Source of the DNA: Pedobacter helvus
Lineage (GTDB): Bacteria > Bacteroidota > Bacteroidia > Sphingobacteriales > Sphingobacteriaceae
Reading direction: 5' to 3'
Assembly (NCBI RefSeq): GCF_005925325.1
Contig: NZ_SRMP01000006.1
Span: 248,001-312,000, forward strand
Length of the DNA stretch: 64,000 nt
The position numbers were made by a program, and so were the translations under genes. Positions 36,341 to 48,239 of this stretch are shown here, in pieces. Below the pieces are notes generated by a model, which saw only the letters and a program-made list of their open reading frames with translations, was not told the origin of the DNA and searched no databases. Every line of letters begins with the position of its first letter. The first letter of the stretch is position 1.

Positions 36341-37627
36341 ATGAAAAATTTTGTAGAAGAATTACGTTGGAGAGGTATGTTACATGACATCATGCCCGAC
36401 ACTGAGCAGAAACTGAATGAGGGCATGTGTGCTGGTTATATCGGTTTCGACCCAACAGCTGATTCTTTGCATGTAGGACATCTTACCCAAATCATGACCT
36501 TGATCCATTTCCAAAGAGCGGGCCACAAACCTTTTGCTTTGGTTGGCGGTGCAACAGGTATGGTGGGTGATCCGTCTGGAAAATCTGACGAACGCAATTT
36601 ACAAACTGAAGAAATGGTTGCTCATAACCTAGCGGGAATGAAAAAGCAACTTTCTAAATTTTTAAAATTTGAAGATGGCGGAAACGGTGCCGTAATGGTT
36701 AACAACGGCGACTGGTTCAAAAATTTCAATTTTTTGGATTTTATTCGTGAGGTGGGTAAGCACATTACAGTGAACTACATGATAGCAAAGGATAGCGTGA
36801 AAAAGCGTTTGGAAGGAGATAATGGACTTTCTTTCACCGAATTCAGTTATCAATTAATTCAAGGTTACGATTTTTATTATTTGTGGAAACATCATAACTG
36901 CATTATACAAATGGGCGGTTCTGATCAATGGGGCAATATTGTTACCGGAACAGAATTGATTAGAAGAAAAGACCGCGGCACTGCATATGCTTTAACCACA
37001 CAGCTGATTAAAAAGGCTGATGGTACCAAATTTGGGAAAACAGAGAGCGGAGCCATTTGGTTAGATCCGGCAAAAACTTCTCCTTATAAGTATTACCAGT
37101 TTTGGTTAAACTCATCGGATAGTGATGTGAAAGCTTGGATTAAAATTTTCACCCTAAAAGGTAAAGAAGAGCTTGAGGCTTTAGAAAAGCAACACGATGA
37201 AGCGCCACACTTGCGTATTTTGCAAAAGGCATTAGCGGAAGATATCACGGTAAGAACACATTCAGCTGAGGCGTTGGAAACAGCGATCAAAACTTCTGAA
37301 TTTTTGTTTGGAAATGGTTCTTTAGAGTTTTTAAATGGGCTTAGCTCGGTAGAGGTATTGGATATTTTTGATGGCATTCCTCAATTTAAAATTGCTAAAG
37401 CAGATTTAGCTGCCGGAATTGATACACCTTCTTTATTGGCCGAAAAAACAACTATTTTTCCATCAAAAGGAGAGGTGAAGAAAACGGTACAAGGTGGTGG
37501 TTTAAGTGTTAACAAAAATAAAGTAGCCGATTTGAATACTACTTTCTCTACCGGAAACTTAATTAATGATGAGTTTTTGGTAGTGCAGAAAGGAAAGAAA
37601 AACTATTTTTTAATTATAGCAGAATAA
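36341..37627 (+). CDS. tyrS: Tyrosyl-tRNA synthetase
   Basis: A 428-residue class I synthetase charging tRNA(Tyr). The N-terminal HIGH-type motif is HVGHL (near residue 45), preceded by YIGFDPTADSL; the KMSKS-type motif is KFGKT (near 230). A C-terminal S4 RNA-binding region (GGLSVNKNKVADLN) is present. It has its own promoter with a long leader of about 143 nt; the leader holds short hairpins (ATGAT/ATCAT near 36213 and GAGCT/AGCTC near 36283), so translational control is possible but not shown. It ends at a strong terminator. Confidence 0.97.
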   Translation: MKNFVEELRWRGMLHDIMPDTEQKLNEGMCAGYIGFDPTADSLHVGHLTQIMTLIHFQRAGHKPFALVGGATGMVGDPSGKSDERNLQTEEMVAHNLAGMKKQLSKFLKFEDGGNGAVMVNNGDWFKNFNFLDFIREVGKHITVNYMIAKDSVKKRLEGDNGLSFTEFSYQLIQGYDFYYLWKHHNCIIQMGGSDQWGNIVTGTELIRRKDRGTAYALTTQLIKKADGTKFGKTESGAIWLDPAKTSPYKYYQFWLNSSDSDVKAWIKIFTLKGKEELEALEKQHDEAPHLRILQKALAEDITVRTHSAEALETAIKTSEFLFGNGSLEFLNGLSSVEVLDIFDGIPQFKIAKADLAAGIDTPSLLAEKTTIFPSKGEVKKTVQGGGLSVNKNKVADLNTTFSTGNLINDEFLVVQKGKKNYFLIIAE

Positions 37628-37639
37628 TTTCTGTTGACG

Positions 37640-37669
37640 AAAAAGCCGCATCAATCGATGCGGCTTTTT
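37640..37669. terminator. Bidirectional terminator
   Basis: A 13-bp stem (37640-37652 with 37657-37669) with a 4-nt loop and A/T tails, between tyrS and the convergent LuxE-like gene. Confidence 0.94.
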
Positions 37670-37671
37670 AT

Positions 37672-38658
37672 TTATTGGACTAGCAGGTTACAGCCTCTAA
37701 TATCGGCATTGTCAAATCGGCCCATAATTTCAAATCTGTTTTCTCCATGAATTTTGCCTAAGTCTTGGGTTGCGATAAACGAGCAAGAGTTGATATTGGC
37801 TAAATCAATCACATTAATGCCGCCAGTGGTGTATTCTGCTGACAAAATAGTTAATGGGTCGGATGTATCTCTTAGCAGGATTTTAATCCAAGGAGGACAC
37901 TCGAAAATGCCATCTCCTTTGGAATAACCTTGAGAAAGCAATTCTGTCATTCCGTACTCGCTGTGAATATGCTTTACACCGAAAGAAGCGCAAAGCAATT
38001 GATGCAATTCGGCACGTACCATTTCTTTTCTTTTACCTTTCATACCTCCAGTTTCCATTACAATTAGTTCGGGAAAATCAATTTGGTATTGCTCTGTAAA
38101 ATCTAACAAGGCATAGGTAACTCCAATTAAAATCGTTTTCTGCTTAACTAATTTTAGTTCTTGCAAAGTTTGATAAAGCTCCTCGTGGTTGTGCAGAAAG
38201 TAACCGCTTTTAGCATGGCTGCTTTGCTTCAACAAATCGTCAACCATGTAAATTAAAGAAGAACCATCACGCTCTAAATAAGATGGAAGCAATGCTAAAA
38301 TGCAATAATCATCGGCTTTGCCATAGAATAACTCAAATGCTTTATTATAGCTGTCTTCGTAAATAGAAAGGTCTTGCACCAAATGCTTGCTGGTGATTTG
38401 ACCAGTGGTGCCAGAGCTCCTAAAGGTAATTTCTATAGGTTGATTACTAGAAACAACAGAGTGAGATTTGAAAAAGCTAATTGGAAGAAATGGAATATCC
38501 TTATAATTTGAAATTCCTTCAACATCCACTTTTAAGTGAGAAATGTATGCTCGGTATATAGAGTTGTTTGCGGCTTGGAAACGGAAAACATCCAATGCAG
38601 CTTCATTAAACGCTGCTTCGGTTTGGATAGAAAAAAAATGCCCTGCGTTGATGTTCAC
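37672..38658 (-). CDS. LuxE-type acyl-protein synthetase / acyltransferase
   Basis: A 328-residue protein of the LuxE family, part of the adenylate-forming superfamily. The ATP-binding motif FRSSGTTGQITSKH (near residue 79) and HSEYGMTELLSQGYS (near 234) are clear. In luminous bacteria LuxE activates fatty acids for luciferase; no luciferase or LuxC/D genes are here, so the acyl acceptor is different and unknown. In Bacteroidota such proteins may feed unusual lipid or pigment routes; that is inference. It is followed by the terminator facing tyrS. The membrane-protein gene upstream is only 30 nt away. Confidence 0.82.
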   Translation of the reverse strand: MNINAGHFFSIQTEAAFNEAALDVFRFQAANNSIYRAYISHLKVDVEGISNYKDIPFLPISFFKSHSVVSSNQPIEITFRSSGTTGQITSKHLVQDLSIYEDSYNKAFELFYGKADDYCILALLPSYLERDGSSLIYMVDDLLKQSSHAKSGYFLHNHEELYQTLQELKLVKQKTILIGVTYALLDFTEQYQIDFPELIVMETGGMKGKRKEMVRAELHQLLCASFGVKHIHSEYGMTELLSQGYSKGDGIFECPPWIKILLRDTSDPLTILSAEYTTGGINVIDLANINSCSFIATQDLGKIHGENRFEIMGRFDNADIRGCNLLVQ

Positions 38659-38688
38659 AGGGCAAAAGTACGATTTTATAAACTAGGC

Positions 38689-39039
38689 TTAAGCTTTGGC
38701 TTTAGATTTTATCGTCGATTTTCTAAAATGATAGCCGCACAGTCCGCTGATGCCGGCAGCTAGACCTCCAATTAAGGCAGTAACCGCTACAATTGCGGGC
38801 CATACTTTTAAACCAAACATTTCGGCAACGCGACCAGCTAATAGGTGATGGTTAGGAATACTTTTGTATAAGGCCATACCAATCCAAAGGATAACGATAG
38901 CTAAAAAAGGTTGCCAAAAAGATATTTTACCAGTTTTGCCAATAATTCCGCAAGTGGCAAAAGAAACTACAATAATTGTCCACCAAGGGAAAAATGTTTG
39001 TAGTGCGAAAGAGAGAATGAGTATAACGATGAAAACCAT
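38689..39039 (-). CDS. Small membrane protein, uncharacterised
   Basis: A 116-residue protein with three or four hydrophobic segments (near residues 3-20, 22-36, 44-62 and 78-100) and a basic C-terminus. I do not recognise the family. It starts 3 nt after the stop of the penicillin acylase gene and is 30 nt from the LuxE-like gene, so all three probably form one operon. Confidence 0.75.
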   Translation of the reverse strand: MVFIVILILSFALQTFFPWWTIIVVSFATCGIIGKTGKISFWQPFLAIVILWIGMALYKSIPNHHLLAGRVAEMFGLKVWPAIVAVTALIGGLAAGISGLCGYHFRKSTIKSKAKA

Positions 39040-39042
39040 TGT

Positions 39043-41475
39043 CTATTTTTTTGAAATTTTATAACGAGAGATAATTTTTCCGCCCTTATCATCGGGAGAT
39101 TGCATGAAGAACAAATCGTAAAGTTTGCCTTCTGCCCAAGTGTCAATCATATTGTCATAGAATGGACTGCCCGGGTTTCCAGACTGACCACCAGGATAAA
39201 CGCCGTGACCTTTCGGAGTTTTACCTAATTCAATCACCATCCTCCAAGAAGGGCCGTTACTTTCTGATAATGCATTAACAGTACTTTTAGAACCACCAAT
39301 TAGGAGTTTTTTAGAACCAAAACCTGGTATTTTTGCCAAATGAGGAACATTAGAGTTTTTGAAATTACCCCATTGCCATTCTTCGCCAATTGGGCCATAT
39401 TTCCTTTCTAAACTATCACAAGCATATTTAAAAGAAGAATTAACTAAATCGGCTAGTGTTTCTTTTTTCGAAGTTTTTACATTATCGAACCATTTCGAAT
39501 TTGGATTTTTTTGTATCAGCTCTATGGTTCTATCTCTCGATGGATAACGCATTGGCACATCTTTATCCCCGAAATCATCCTCCCATATTTCCGTAGACAA
39601 TCTCTTGGTCCAAAGATCAAATACACTTGCCGCAATGGATTTGGCATCGAAATATTTATTCCATTTGGTGATTAGATTGTACGACTCTTTCTGTGTGGCA
39701 TTTAACTCTGCATTATTTACCAGTGGCAAAATGTACGGAATCAAGTTCTCTGCCATGATACTGTACGAATCCATTTGTAGGTTGCGCATACTATCTGCAG
39801 TGATATTTTTCATTGCAGCTAACCTGTCGTTAATTCGCTTACCTCTTTCATAAGGAGAAAACTCCCAATTGATGTAGTAAGGATACGTTGGATCCGTAGA
39901 AGATTGATTTGCAGAACTTACAAAGTTGCGTGGTGGATTTTTAACGGTTGGATTTTGCGAAGCAGGAATCCAACCTTGCCAATCATTGCTTGGATCAGTT
40001 CCGTCTAGGATGAATTTACCTTGATTTTTCCATTTCAGTGGGAATTTACCGTTTGGCGTAATCGCAATATCGTTATCGGCACTAGCAAAAATAAAGTTCT
40101 GTGCTGGTGCAGTGAAATAAGGCAGGGCTTTGCGATAGTCATCGTAATTTTTAGCCCTGTTCATCAAGTAAAAAGTCTTCAATTCATTCGATTTATCATG
40201 AGCTATCCAACGCAAAGCATGACCAGTAGGCACATTGTTTGCCCTGCTGTAGTTTGGTTTTTGAAAGTAAACTATAGGCCCATGGTGGGTGTAGTAGACC
40301 GTATCAATAACATCTTTTCCACCTTTAATTTTGATAGTCTCATATCTCGGCTTAGTTGCATTCCATTTGTTGTTGTACCAATAACTGTCGTGTTTATCAT
40401 CCTTAAATTTGATTTGGTAAAAGTCTAAAACATCTGCCGCTACATTGGTTACACCCCAAGCAATATTCTGGTTAAAACCAATGATTACTCCGGGAGCTCC
40501 TGGAAGGGAAACACCATAAGTATTGATGCCTGGTGCATGCAGCTGGATTTGATACCAAATGGATGGTAAACTTAAATCTAAATGGGGATCGTTAGCCAAA
40601 ACTGGGAAACCCGAAGCTGTTTTTATGCCCGATACTGCCCAATTGTTACTGCCAATGCCTTCTACTTTCTGTTTAGTAGCATTACCTGTGCTCATCATTT
40701 CTGTGAATGATTTTGGCGTTGCTGGAATTGGTAGAGGTTTGAAATCCCATTTAGTGCCTACCGGAATAATTGGATCTTCTTTAAACGGATAGTCTGGAAA
40801 CAAATCTTTAGTAATTTCTGGTCCATACTTATTCAAGATGTTGGTCATGTAGAATTCGTCAGAGCCCATCGCTAAAACAGCCGACATTTGCTTAAGTAGC
40901 AAAGCGCATTTTATTGGTGTCCACTGCTCGGGTTTAAAGTCAAGCAATTTATATTCTACTGGAAGTTTTCTTTTGTCTAGCGATTTAATATAGTCGTTAA
41001 TACCAGCGGTATAGGCTAGTATCATTTCTTTCGATTTTGGATCAGCCATCATGCCTTTCAATGAATTTTCTGCACCGTACATCATGCCCATTCTCCGCTG
41101 ATACTTGTCTACCTCAATAGCTTTGGCACCAACTACTTCAGAAATTCGTCCAGCAGCGAAACGTGTTTGAAAGTCCATTTGCCAAAGGCGATGCATAGCC
41201 GTTACGTAGCCCTGTGCGTAATACACATCATGGTCATTCTGTGCGAAAACGTGAGGTATCATCCGGTCATCAAATAAAATCTCAATTTTATCATGAGCGT
41301 TCTTTAATACCAGCTTTTTATTTTTAGATGGAGCCGAGCGTTCGGCATTTTGCCAAAATCCGGTAAAAGGATTTAGGAATTTTAATAGGGGAGGGAGGTC
41401 GCCAAATTTGGTGTTCAACATGTATCCTAATAAAATAGGAATGACGATGCATAGTAGTGCTTTAACTCTGTTCAT
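39043..41475 (-). CDS. Penicillin acylase family N-terminal nucleophile hydrolase
   Basis: About 810 residues of a periplasmic Ntn hydrolase. An N-terminal anchor or signal peptide (MNRVKALLCIVIPILLGY) is followed by an alpha chain and a beta chain separated by the maturation site GIGSNNWAVSG, where the serine becomes the N-terminal nucleophile. The family cleaves amide bonds in penicillin, N-acyl homoserine lactones, or other acyl-amide compounds; this one's substrate is not readable. The open frame extends 54 nt further 5', but the later Met gives a clean signal anchor, and a -7-like element TATCTTTT lies between the two starts. First gene of a likely three-gene operon. Confidence 0.88.
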   Translation of the reverse strand: MNRVKALLCIVIPILLGYMLNTKFGDLPPLLKFLNPFTGFWQNAERSAPSKNKKLVLKNAHDKIEILFDDRMIPHVFAQNDHDVYYAQGYVTAMHRLWQMDFQTRFAAGRISEVVGAKAIEVDKYQRRMGMMYGAENSLKGMMADPKSKEMILAYTAGINDYIKSLDKRKLPVEYKLLDFKPEQWTPIKCALLLKQMSAVLAMGSDEFYMTNILNKYGPEITKDLFPDYPFKEDPIIPVGTKWDFKPLPIPATPKSFTEMMSTGNATKQKVEGIGSNNWAVSGIKTASGFPVLANDPHLDLSLPSIWYQIQLHAPGINTYGVSLPGAPGVIIGFNQNIAWGVTNVAADVLDFYQIKFKDDKHDSYWYNNKWNATKPRYETIKIKGGKDVIDTVYYTHHGPIVYFQKPNYSRANNVPTGHALRWIAHDKSNELKTFYLMNRAKNYDDYRKALPYFTAPAQNFIFASADNDIAITPNGKFPLKWKNQGKFILDGTDPSNDWQGWIPASQNPTVKNPPRNFVSSANQSSTDPTYPYYINWEFSPYERGKRINDRLAAMKNITADSMRNLQMDSYSIMAENLIPYILPLVNNAELNATQKESYNLITKWNKYFDAKSIAASVFDLWTKRLSTEIWEDDFGDKDVPMRYPSRDRTIELIQKNPNSKWFDNVKTSKKETLADLVNSSFKYACDSLERKYGPIGEEWQWGNFKNSNVPHLAKIPGFGSKKLLIGGSKSTVNALSESNGPSWRMVIELGKTPKGHGVYPGGQSGNPGSPFYDNMIDTWAEGKLYDLFFMQSPDDKGGKIISRYKISKK

Positions 41476-41656
41476 TTGGGTATCAGCTTTGGTTTTCTTT
41501 TTGAAATGAAACGAAAAGATAGCATGCAATTTAAATATAAATAATTAAACTCATCCTCTTTTTTGAAAAATACTATGCTTGCATAAAATTTAATTTGTAA
41601 GTTTTAAAAAATGTGTTAAGTTTATGTAAAAATAAACAAATATAAACTACAGAAAT

Positions 41657-44557
41657 ATGAACAAAACAATTACTAAAATCATCCTTATGGTTTGCGTTTT
41701 GCTGTGGACTGGGTTCGCGGCCTTTGCGCAAAGCATTGTGGTTAGCGGTACCGTTAAAGACAAGCTAACTAACGAGCCGATTCCTGGAGTGAGTGTTACT
41801 GTGAAAGGAAAAACCGTTGGGTCATCTACTGATCAGAACGGTAGGTTCTCCTTTACAACTACAGAAAAACCTCCTTTTACCCTTTCTGTTACATTTGTTG
41901 GTTATAATACGATCGAAAGAGAAGTAACAGGTGCGGCTAGTAACTTAAGCTTCGAATTGGAATCTGGAGCTATCCTAGGTCAAGAAGTAGTGGTTTCTGC
42001 TTCTAGAACTCCAGAGCGTATCCTAGAATCACCAGTAACTATTGAACGCATGGGACAGGCGCAGATTAAGGAAGCTGCTGCTCCGTCATTCTATGATGCG
42101 ATCCAAAACATTAAAGGTGTGGAGATGAGCACACAAAGTTTGACTTTCAGATCTTATAATACAAGAGGTTTTAATGCCAATGGTAACACGCGTTTCAATC
42201 AATTAATTGATGGAATGGATAATCAGGCTCCAGGCTTGAATTTTTCTGTAGGTAATATTGTAGGTATCACCGAATTGGATGTTGATAATGTAGAGTTATT
42301 GCCAGGAGCTTCTTCTGCATTGTATGGTGCGGGTGGTATCAGCGGTACATTGTTGATGACTTCTAAAGATCCATTTAAATATCAAGGTGTAAGTTTTCAA
42401 TTAAAAACTGGTTTAAACCACGTAAACGATAACAATACCTCTGCGCAAGAATTTAAGCAGTTTGATATGCGTATGGCTAAATCTTGGAATAACAAGTTTG
42501 GTGCTAAGTTCGCCTTCTCGTTCTTGCAAGCTAAAGATTGGTTTGGTACAAATACTTCAAACTTCGATAGAGCTGCTAATATGCCTAAATCAGGCGATCG
42601 TCAATCTGACCCGAACTATGATGGTGTGAACGTGTACGGTGATGAAGTTAGCCAAAATATGAGAGCTGTGAATAACAATGTGGAAGCAGCAACTAGACAA
42701 GCAATTCTTGGCGCAACTGGTGGTCTTTTTAATCCACAAACAACATTTAATGCATTACCAGCCGGTACTCCGTATTCTACTTATGTAAACCTAATTAATA
42801 CAAATCCTGCTATTCCAGGAGCCTTGAGACCAACTTTGTTGAATCAGTACCTGCCATTTTACTATGCTCAAAGAAATCCTTCTTTTTTGCCTAATCAAAA
42901 TGTATCAAGAACAGGTTATAATGAAATTGACTTAGTTGATTATGATACCAAATCTTTGAAAATGTCAGGAGGTTTGTACTATAATTTTACGCCAACAATT
43001 CAATTGATGGCGCAGGCGAATTGGGGTACAGGTACGTCAGTATATACTGGTTCAGATAGATATTCGCTACGTAATTTTAATATAGGATTATATAAATTGG
43101 AATTAAAGGGTGAGGATTTTTATTTAAGAGGTTATACAACACAAGAGCGTTCAGGAGATTCGTATATTTCATCAATCTTGGGTAGTTATATCAATGAGAA
43201 AACAAAAGCATCTACAGCTTGGTTTCCACAATATTTAGGAACCTACATTGGTGCTAGATTAAATCCAGTAGTAACAGATGCGCAGGCTCATGCTGCTGCT
43301 CGTCAAGCTGCTGATGCTAATCGAGTTCAACCAGGAAGCGCTCAGTTCAATAATTACGCAGAGCAAATCCGTAATACTTACATCAGTCAAACCAATATGG
43401 CTACAGGTGTTTATGGTGCTAAATTCAACGATAAATCAAACCTTTATCACTATGAGGGTATGTACAACTTTTCTAGAATGTTTAACAACGTGGTAGAATT
43501 TCAGATGGGTGCTTCTGCCCGTAGGTTCGACTTAAATTCTGGAGGAACTATTTTTGCAGATTTAACGGATGAAATTGATATCGACGAATATGCAGCATTT
43601 GCGCAGTTGGGAAAGAAATTTGGAGAAGTGTTTAAGTTGACTGTTGCTGGCCGATATGACAAAAGCCAAAACTTTGATGGTCGTTTTACACCAAGGGTAA
43701 CCGGTGTTTGGACCGTTGCTAAAAACTCAAACATTCGTGCATCATTCCAAACAGGTTTCCGTAATCCAACTACACAAAATCAATATATTGATTTAGCAGT
43801 TGGCGGCGGTAGTCAGCGTTTAATTGGTGGTTTGCCATCGTTCTTAGACAGATATAGCTTATTAAGCAATAAGCCTTACACTGAAGCAAGTTATAGACAA
43901 GCCGTAGCTGGAACTGGACCTTTAGTACAATACACATTTGATCCAAGAGGGGTACGCCCAGAAAGTGTAACTGCATACGAATTAGGTTACAAAGGCTTAT
44001 TGGGTTCGAACTTCTTAATTGATGTTTATGGTTTCTACAATGAGTTTAAAGACTTTATTACTGGCGTAAATGTTTATCAAAATCGTGGTACAGCTACGAG
44101 CCCAACTTTCGTTAAATTTGGCGTGCCTGTAAACGCTGCTGGTAAAGTAACTGCTTATGGTGGTGCATTTGGTTTAGATTACGTTAGAGGTAAATACACT
44201 TTCTCTGGTAACGTATCTTACAATAAATTAAATGATTTGCCTGCAGACTATAACAACGATTTCAACACACCAGAAGTACGTTACAACTTAGGTATCAGCA
44301 ACCGTGAAATTTTCAAAAATGTAGGCTTCAATGTGAATTATCGTTGGCAAGATAAGTTCACTTGGTTCTCTTCATTTGCAGGAGGCGAAGTTCCAGCATT
44401 TGGAACGGTAGATGCTCAAGTGAATTTGAAAGTTCCTTCGGTGAACTCATTGGTTAAAATTGGCGGTTCAAACATCTTGAACAAATATTACATCACATCT
44501 TATGGTAACCCAGAAGTAGGTGCTATGTACTATGTTTCATTAGCGTTTAATCCATAG
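41657..44557 (+). CDS. TonB-dependent receptor with carboxypeptidase-like N-terminal domain
   Basis: A 966-residue outer-membrane transporter. Signal peptide (cleaved near FAAFAQS, residue 25), then a carboxypeptidase-regulatory-like domain (residues about 28-110, VSGTVKDKLTNEPIPGVSV), then the plug with VVVSASRTPERILESP and the conserved LPGASSALYGAGGISG motif (near residue 220), and a 22-strand barrel ending in an aromatic residue. No SusD partner is adjacent, so it is unlikely to be a polysaccharide-utilisation receptor; iron-siderophore or another small ligand is possible. The -7 element TTAATTTG (41590-41597) is one mismatch from consensus and would give a leader of about 55 nt. Confidence 0.93.
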   Translation: MNKTITKIILMVCVLLWTGFAAFAQSIVVSGTVKDKLTNEPIPGVSVTVKGKTVGSSTDQNGRFSFTTTEKPPFTLSVTFVGYNTIEREVTGAASNLSFELESGAILGQEVVVSASRTPERILESPVTIERMGQAQIKEAAAPSFYDAIQNIKGVEMSTQSLTFRSYNTRGFNANGNTRFNQLIDGMDNQAPGLNFSVGNIVGITELDVDNVELLPGASSALYGAGGISGTLLMTSKDPFKYQGVSFQLKTGLNHVNDNNTSAQEFKQFDMRMAKSWNNKFGAKFAFSFLQAKDWFGTNTSNFDRAANMPKSGDRQSDPNYDGVNVYGDEVSQNMRAVNNNVEAATRQAILGATGGLFNPQTTFNALPAGTPYSTYVNLINTNPAIPGALRPTLLNQYLPFYYAQRNPSFLPNQNVSRTGYNEIDLVDYDTKSLKMSGGLYYNFTPTIQLMAQANWGTGTSVYTGSDRYSLRNFNIGLYKLELKGEDFYLRGYTTQERSGDSYISSILGSYINEKTKASTAWFPQYLGTYIGARLNPVVTDAQAHAAARQAADANRVQPGSAQFNNYAEQIRNTYISQTNMATGVYGAKFNDKSNLYHYEGMYNFSRMFNNVVEFQMGASARRFDLNSGGTIFADLTDEIDIDEYAAFAQLGKKFGEVFKLTVAGRYDKSQNFDGRFTPRVTGVWTVAKNSNIRASFQTGFRNPTTQNQYIDLAVGGGSQRLIGGLPSFLDRYSLLSNKPYTEASYRQAVAGTGPLVQYTFDPRGVRPESVTAYELGYKGLLGSNFLIDVYGFYNEFKDFITGVNVYQNRGTATSPTFVKFGVPVNAAGKVTAYGGAFGLDYVRGKYTFSGNVSYNKLNDLPADYNNDFNTPEVRYNLGISNREIFKNVGFNVNYRWQDKFTWFSSFAGGEVPAFGTVDAQVNLKVPSVNSLVKIGGSNILNKYYITSYGNPEVGAMYYVSLAFNP

Positions 44558-44566
44558 GCCTCCCCA

Positions 44567-44585
44567 TCCCTCCAAAGGAGGGGTT
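44567..44585. repeat. Short C/G-rich palindrome
   Basis: CCCTCC, AAA and GGAGGG form a small hairpin between the receptor stop and the terminator; this kind of Cx/Gx palindrome is common in Sphingobacteriaceae gaps. Confidence 0.5.
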
Positions 44586-44593
44586 ATATAAAG

Positions 44594-44630
44594 AAAAGAG
44601 CCCCGAGATTACTTCTTGGGGCTCTTTTCT
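44594..44630. terminator. Bidirectional terminator
   Basis: A stem of about 11 GC-rich pairs plus four more (44594-44608 with 44613-44628) and T-rich tail, between the receptor and the convergent ABC-F gene. Confidence 0.93.
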
Positions 44631-44663
44631 TTTAAATCTAAATCGTATCTCTACAATCGTAAA

Positions 44664-46340
<1,677 letters not shown>

Positions 46341-46444
46341 TTATGGTTAAACCGCGTTTCGCTTGATTTGAGCCGTAAAGCTGAAGTTAAATCATCTAGC
46401 GAACTAAACCGTAAACAAACCAACCAATTAATAAACAATTAATG

Positions 46445-46452
46445 TATTTTTG
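46445..46452 (+). promoter_or_regulatory. -7 element for argS
   Basis: The exact element TATTTTTG, with the ATG 5 nt after it at 46458. No strong TTG at the usual distance. Confidence 0.6.
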
Positions 46453-46457
46453 CGATT

Positions 46458-48230
46458 ATGAATTTTATTGTTGCTGGCGCAATTAAGGCCGTTAAAGAGT
46501 TGTATGGGCAAGATATTGCCGAAAATGTAATCAACATACAGGAAACACGTAAAGAGTTTGAAGGACAAGTTACCATTGTGGTATTCCCTATCGTACGGTT
46601 TTCTAAAAGAACGCCTGAAGAAACAGCGAATGATATTGGTGCTTTCCTGCAACAAAATGTGGAAGAAGTAGAAGGTTTTAACGTAGTAAAAGGTTTTTTA
46701 AACTTAGTTATCGCCGAAAATTACTGGATCAATTTATTCAATAATACTTTATTGAAACCGAATTTTCTATCGATCAAGCCTCGTGGGGAAAAAGTGATGG
46801 TAGAATATTCATCACCAAATACCAACAAGCCGCTGCACCTAGGGCACGTTCGTAACAACTTATTGGGCTACTCGGTATCGGAGTTGCTAAAAGCTGATGG
46901 TTACGATGTCATCAAAGTAAACTTGGTGAACGATAGGGGTATCCACATCTGTAAATCGATGTTGGCTTGGCAAAAATGGGGCGGTGGCGAAACTCCTGAA
47001 AGTTCGGGCTTAAAAGGCGACCACTTGGTAGGTAAATACTATGTGATTTTCGATAAAGAATACAAGAAGGAAATTGAAGCTTTAGTTGCCGAAGGTCAAA
47101 CTGAAGACGAGGCAAAGAAAAATGCACCATTAATTAAGGAAGCGCAACAGATGCTCTTGAAATGGGAGCAGGGCGATGTTGCTGTAGTTGGTTTGTGGGA
47201 AAAAATGAACGGTTGGGTTTATGAAGGCTTCGACGTTACTTACAAAAAACTAGGGGTAGATTTCGATAAATACTATTACGAAAGCAATACTTATTTGCTT
47301 GGAAAAGATACGGTAGAAGAAGGCTTAGCTAAAGGTGTTTTCTTCAAAAAAGAAGATGGCTCGGTGTGGATTGATTTGACTGCCGATGGCTTAGACCAAA
47401 AGCTGGTTTTACGTGCTGATGGTACATCAGTATATATCACTCAAGATTTAGGTACTGCTCAAATGAAATACGATGATTTCGGGATGGATAAGTCGATTTA
47501 TGTTGTGGGTAACGAACAAGATTATCACTTTAAAGTGTTGTTCTTGATTTTGGAGAAGTTAGGCAAAAGCTGGGCTAAAGGCTTGTACCACTTGTCTTAC
47601 GGAATGGTAGATTTACCTAGCGGAAAAATGAAAAGCCGTGAAGGTACTGTAGTAGATGCAGATGATCTAGTGAATGAAATGGTGGAAACTGCCAAACAAA
47701 AAACGGAAGAGTTGGGCAAAACCAATGATTTTTCTGAAGCTGATAAGGAAGATTTATACAGTACCATTGGTTTGGGTGCTTTGAAGTATTTCTTACTAAA
47801 AGTTGAGCCCAAGAAACGTTTATTGTTCGATCCAGCAGAGTCTATCGATTTTCAAGGAAATACAGGTCCGTTTATTCAGTACACTCACGCTCGTATCAAA
47901 TCTTTGCTAAGCAGAGCTGATTATCAATTTGCAGCTGCAGATTATTCGAACATTAAGCTTACGTCAACAGAGTTAGAAATGATTATGCTGTTGGCGAAAT
48001 ATCCAACAGAAATAGCTGAAGCGGCAAAAGCTTATAGCCCGGCATTTATTGCGAACTATTTGTACGAAGTGGCGAAGTTGTTCAATAAGTTTTATCACGA
48101 AGTACCTCCAATTATCAAAGAAGAGGATGCTGCGGTGAAACAACATCGTTTGAATATCTGTAAAATTGCAGCAGATGTAATCAAATCTGGAATGAACATT
48201 TTAGGAATTAAGGTTCCTGAGAGAATGTAA
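46458..48230 (+). CDS. argS: Arginyl-tRNA synthetase
   Basis: A 590-residue class I synthetase charging tRNA(Arg). The HIGH motif is HLGHVRNN (near residue 122), the KMSKS-like motif is KMKSREG (near 390), and the C-terminal DALR domain ends in the typical IKVPERM. The N-terminal additional domain of about 100 residues binds tRNA. The mRNA would be nearly leaderless. It is divergent from the ABC-F gene, and a heptad repeat follows it. Confidence 0.97.
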   Translation: MNFIVAGAIKAVKELYGQDIAENVINIQETRKEFEGQVTIVVFPIVRFSKRTPEETANDIGAFLQQNVEEVEGFNVVKGFLNLVIAENYWINLFNNTLLKPNFLSIKPRGEKVMVEYSSPNTNKPLHLGHVRNNLLGYSVSELLKADGYDVIKVNLVNDRGIHICKSMLAWQKWGGGETPESSGLKGDHLVGKYYVIFDKEYKKEIEALVAEGQTEDEAKKNAPLIKEAQQMLLKWEQGDVAVVGLWEKMNGWVYEGFDVTYKKLGVDFDKYYYESNTYLLGKDTVEEGLAKGVFFKKEDGSVWIDLTADGLDQKLVLRADGTSVYITQDLGTAQMKYDDFGMDKSIYVVGNEQDYHFKVLFLILEKLGKSWAKGLYHLSYGMVDLPSGKMKSREGTVVDADDLVNEMVETAKQKTEELGKTNDFSEADKEDLYSTIGLGALKYFLLKVEPKKRLLFDPAESIDFQGNTGPFIQYTHARIKSLLSRADYQFAAADYSNIKLTSTELEMIMLLAKYPTEIAEAAKAYSPAFIANYLYEVAKLFNKFYHEVPPIIKEEDAAVKQHRLNICKIAADVIKSGMNILGIKVPERM

Positions 48231-48239
48231 CATAATTCA

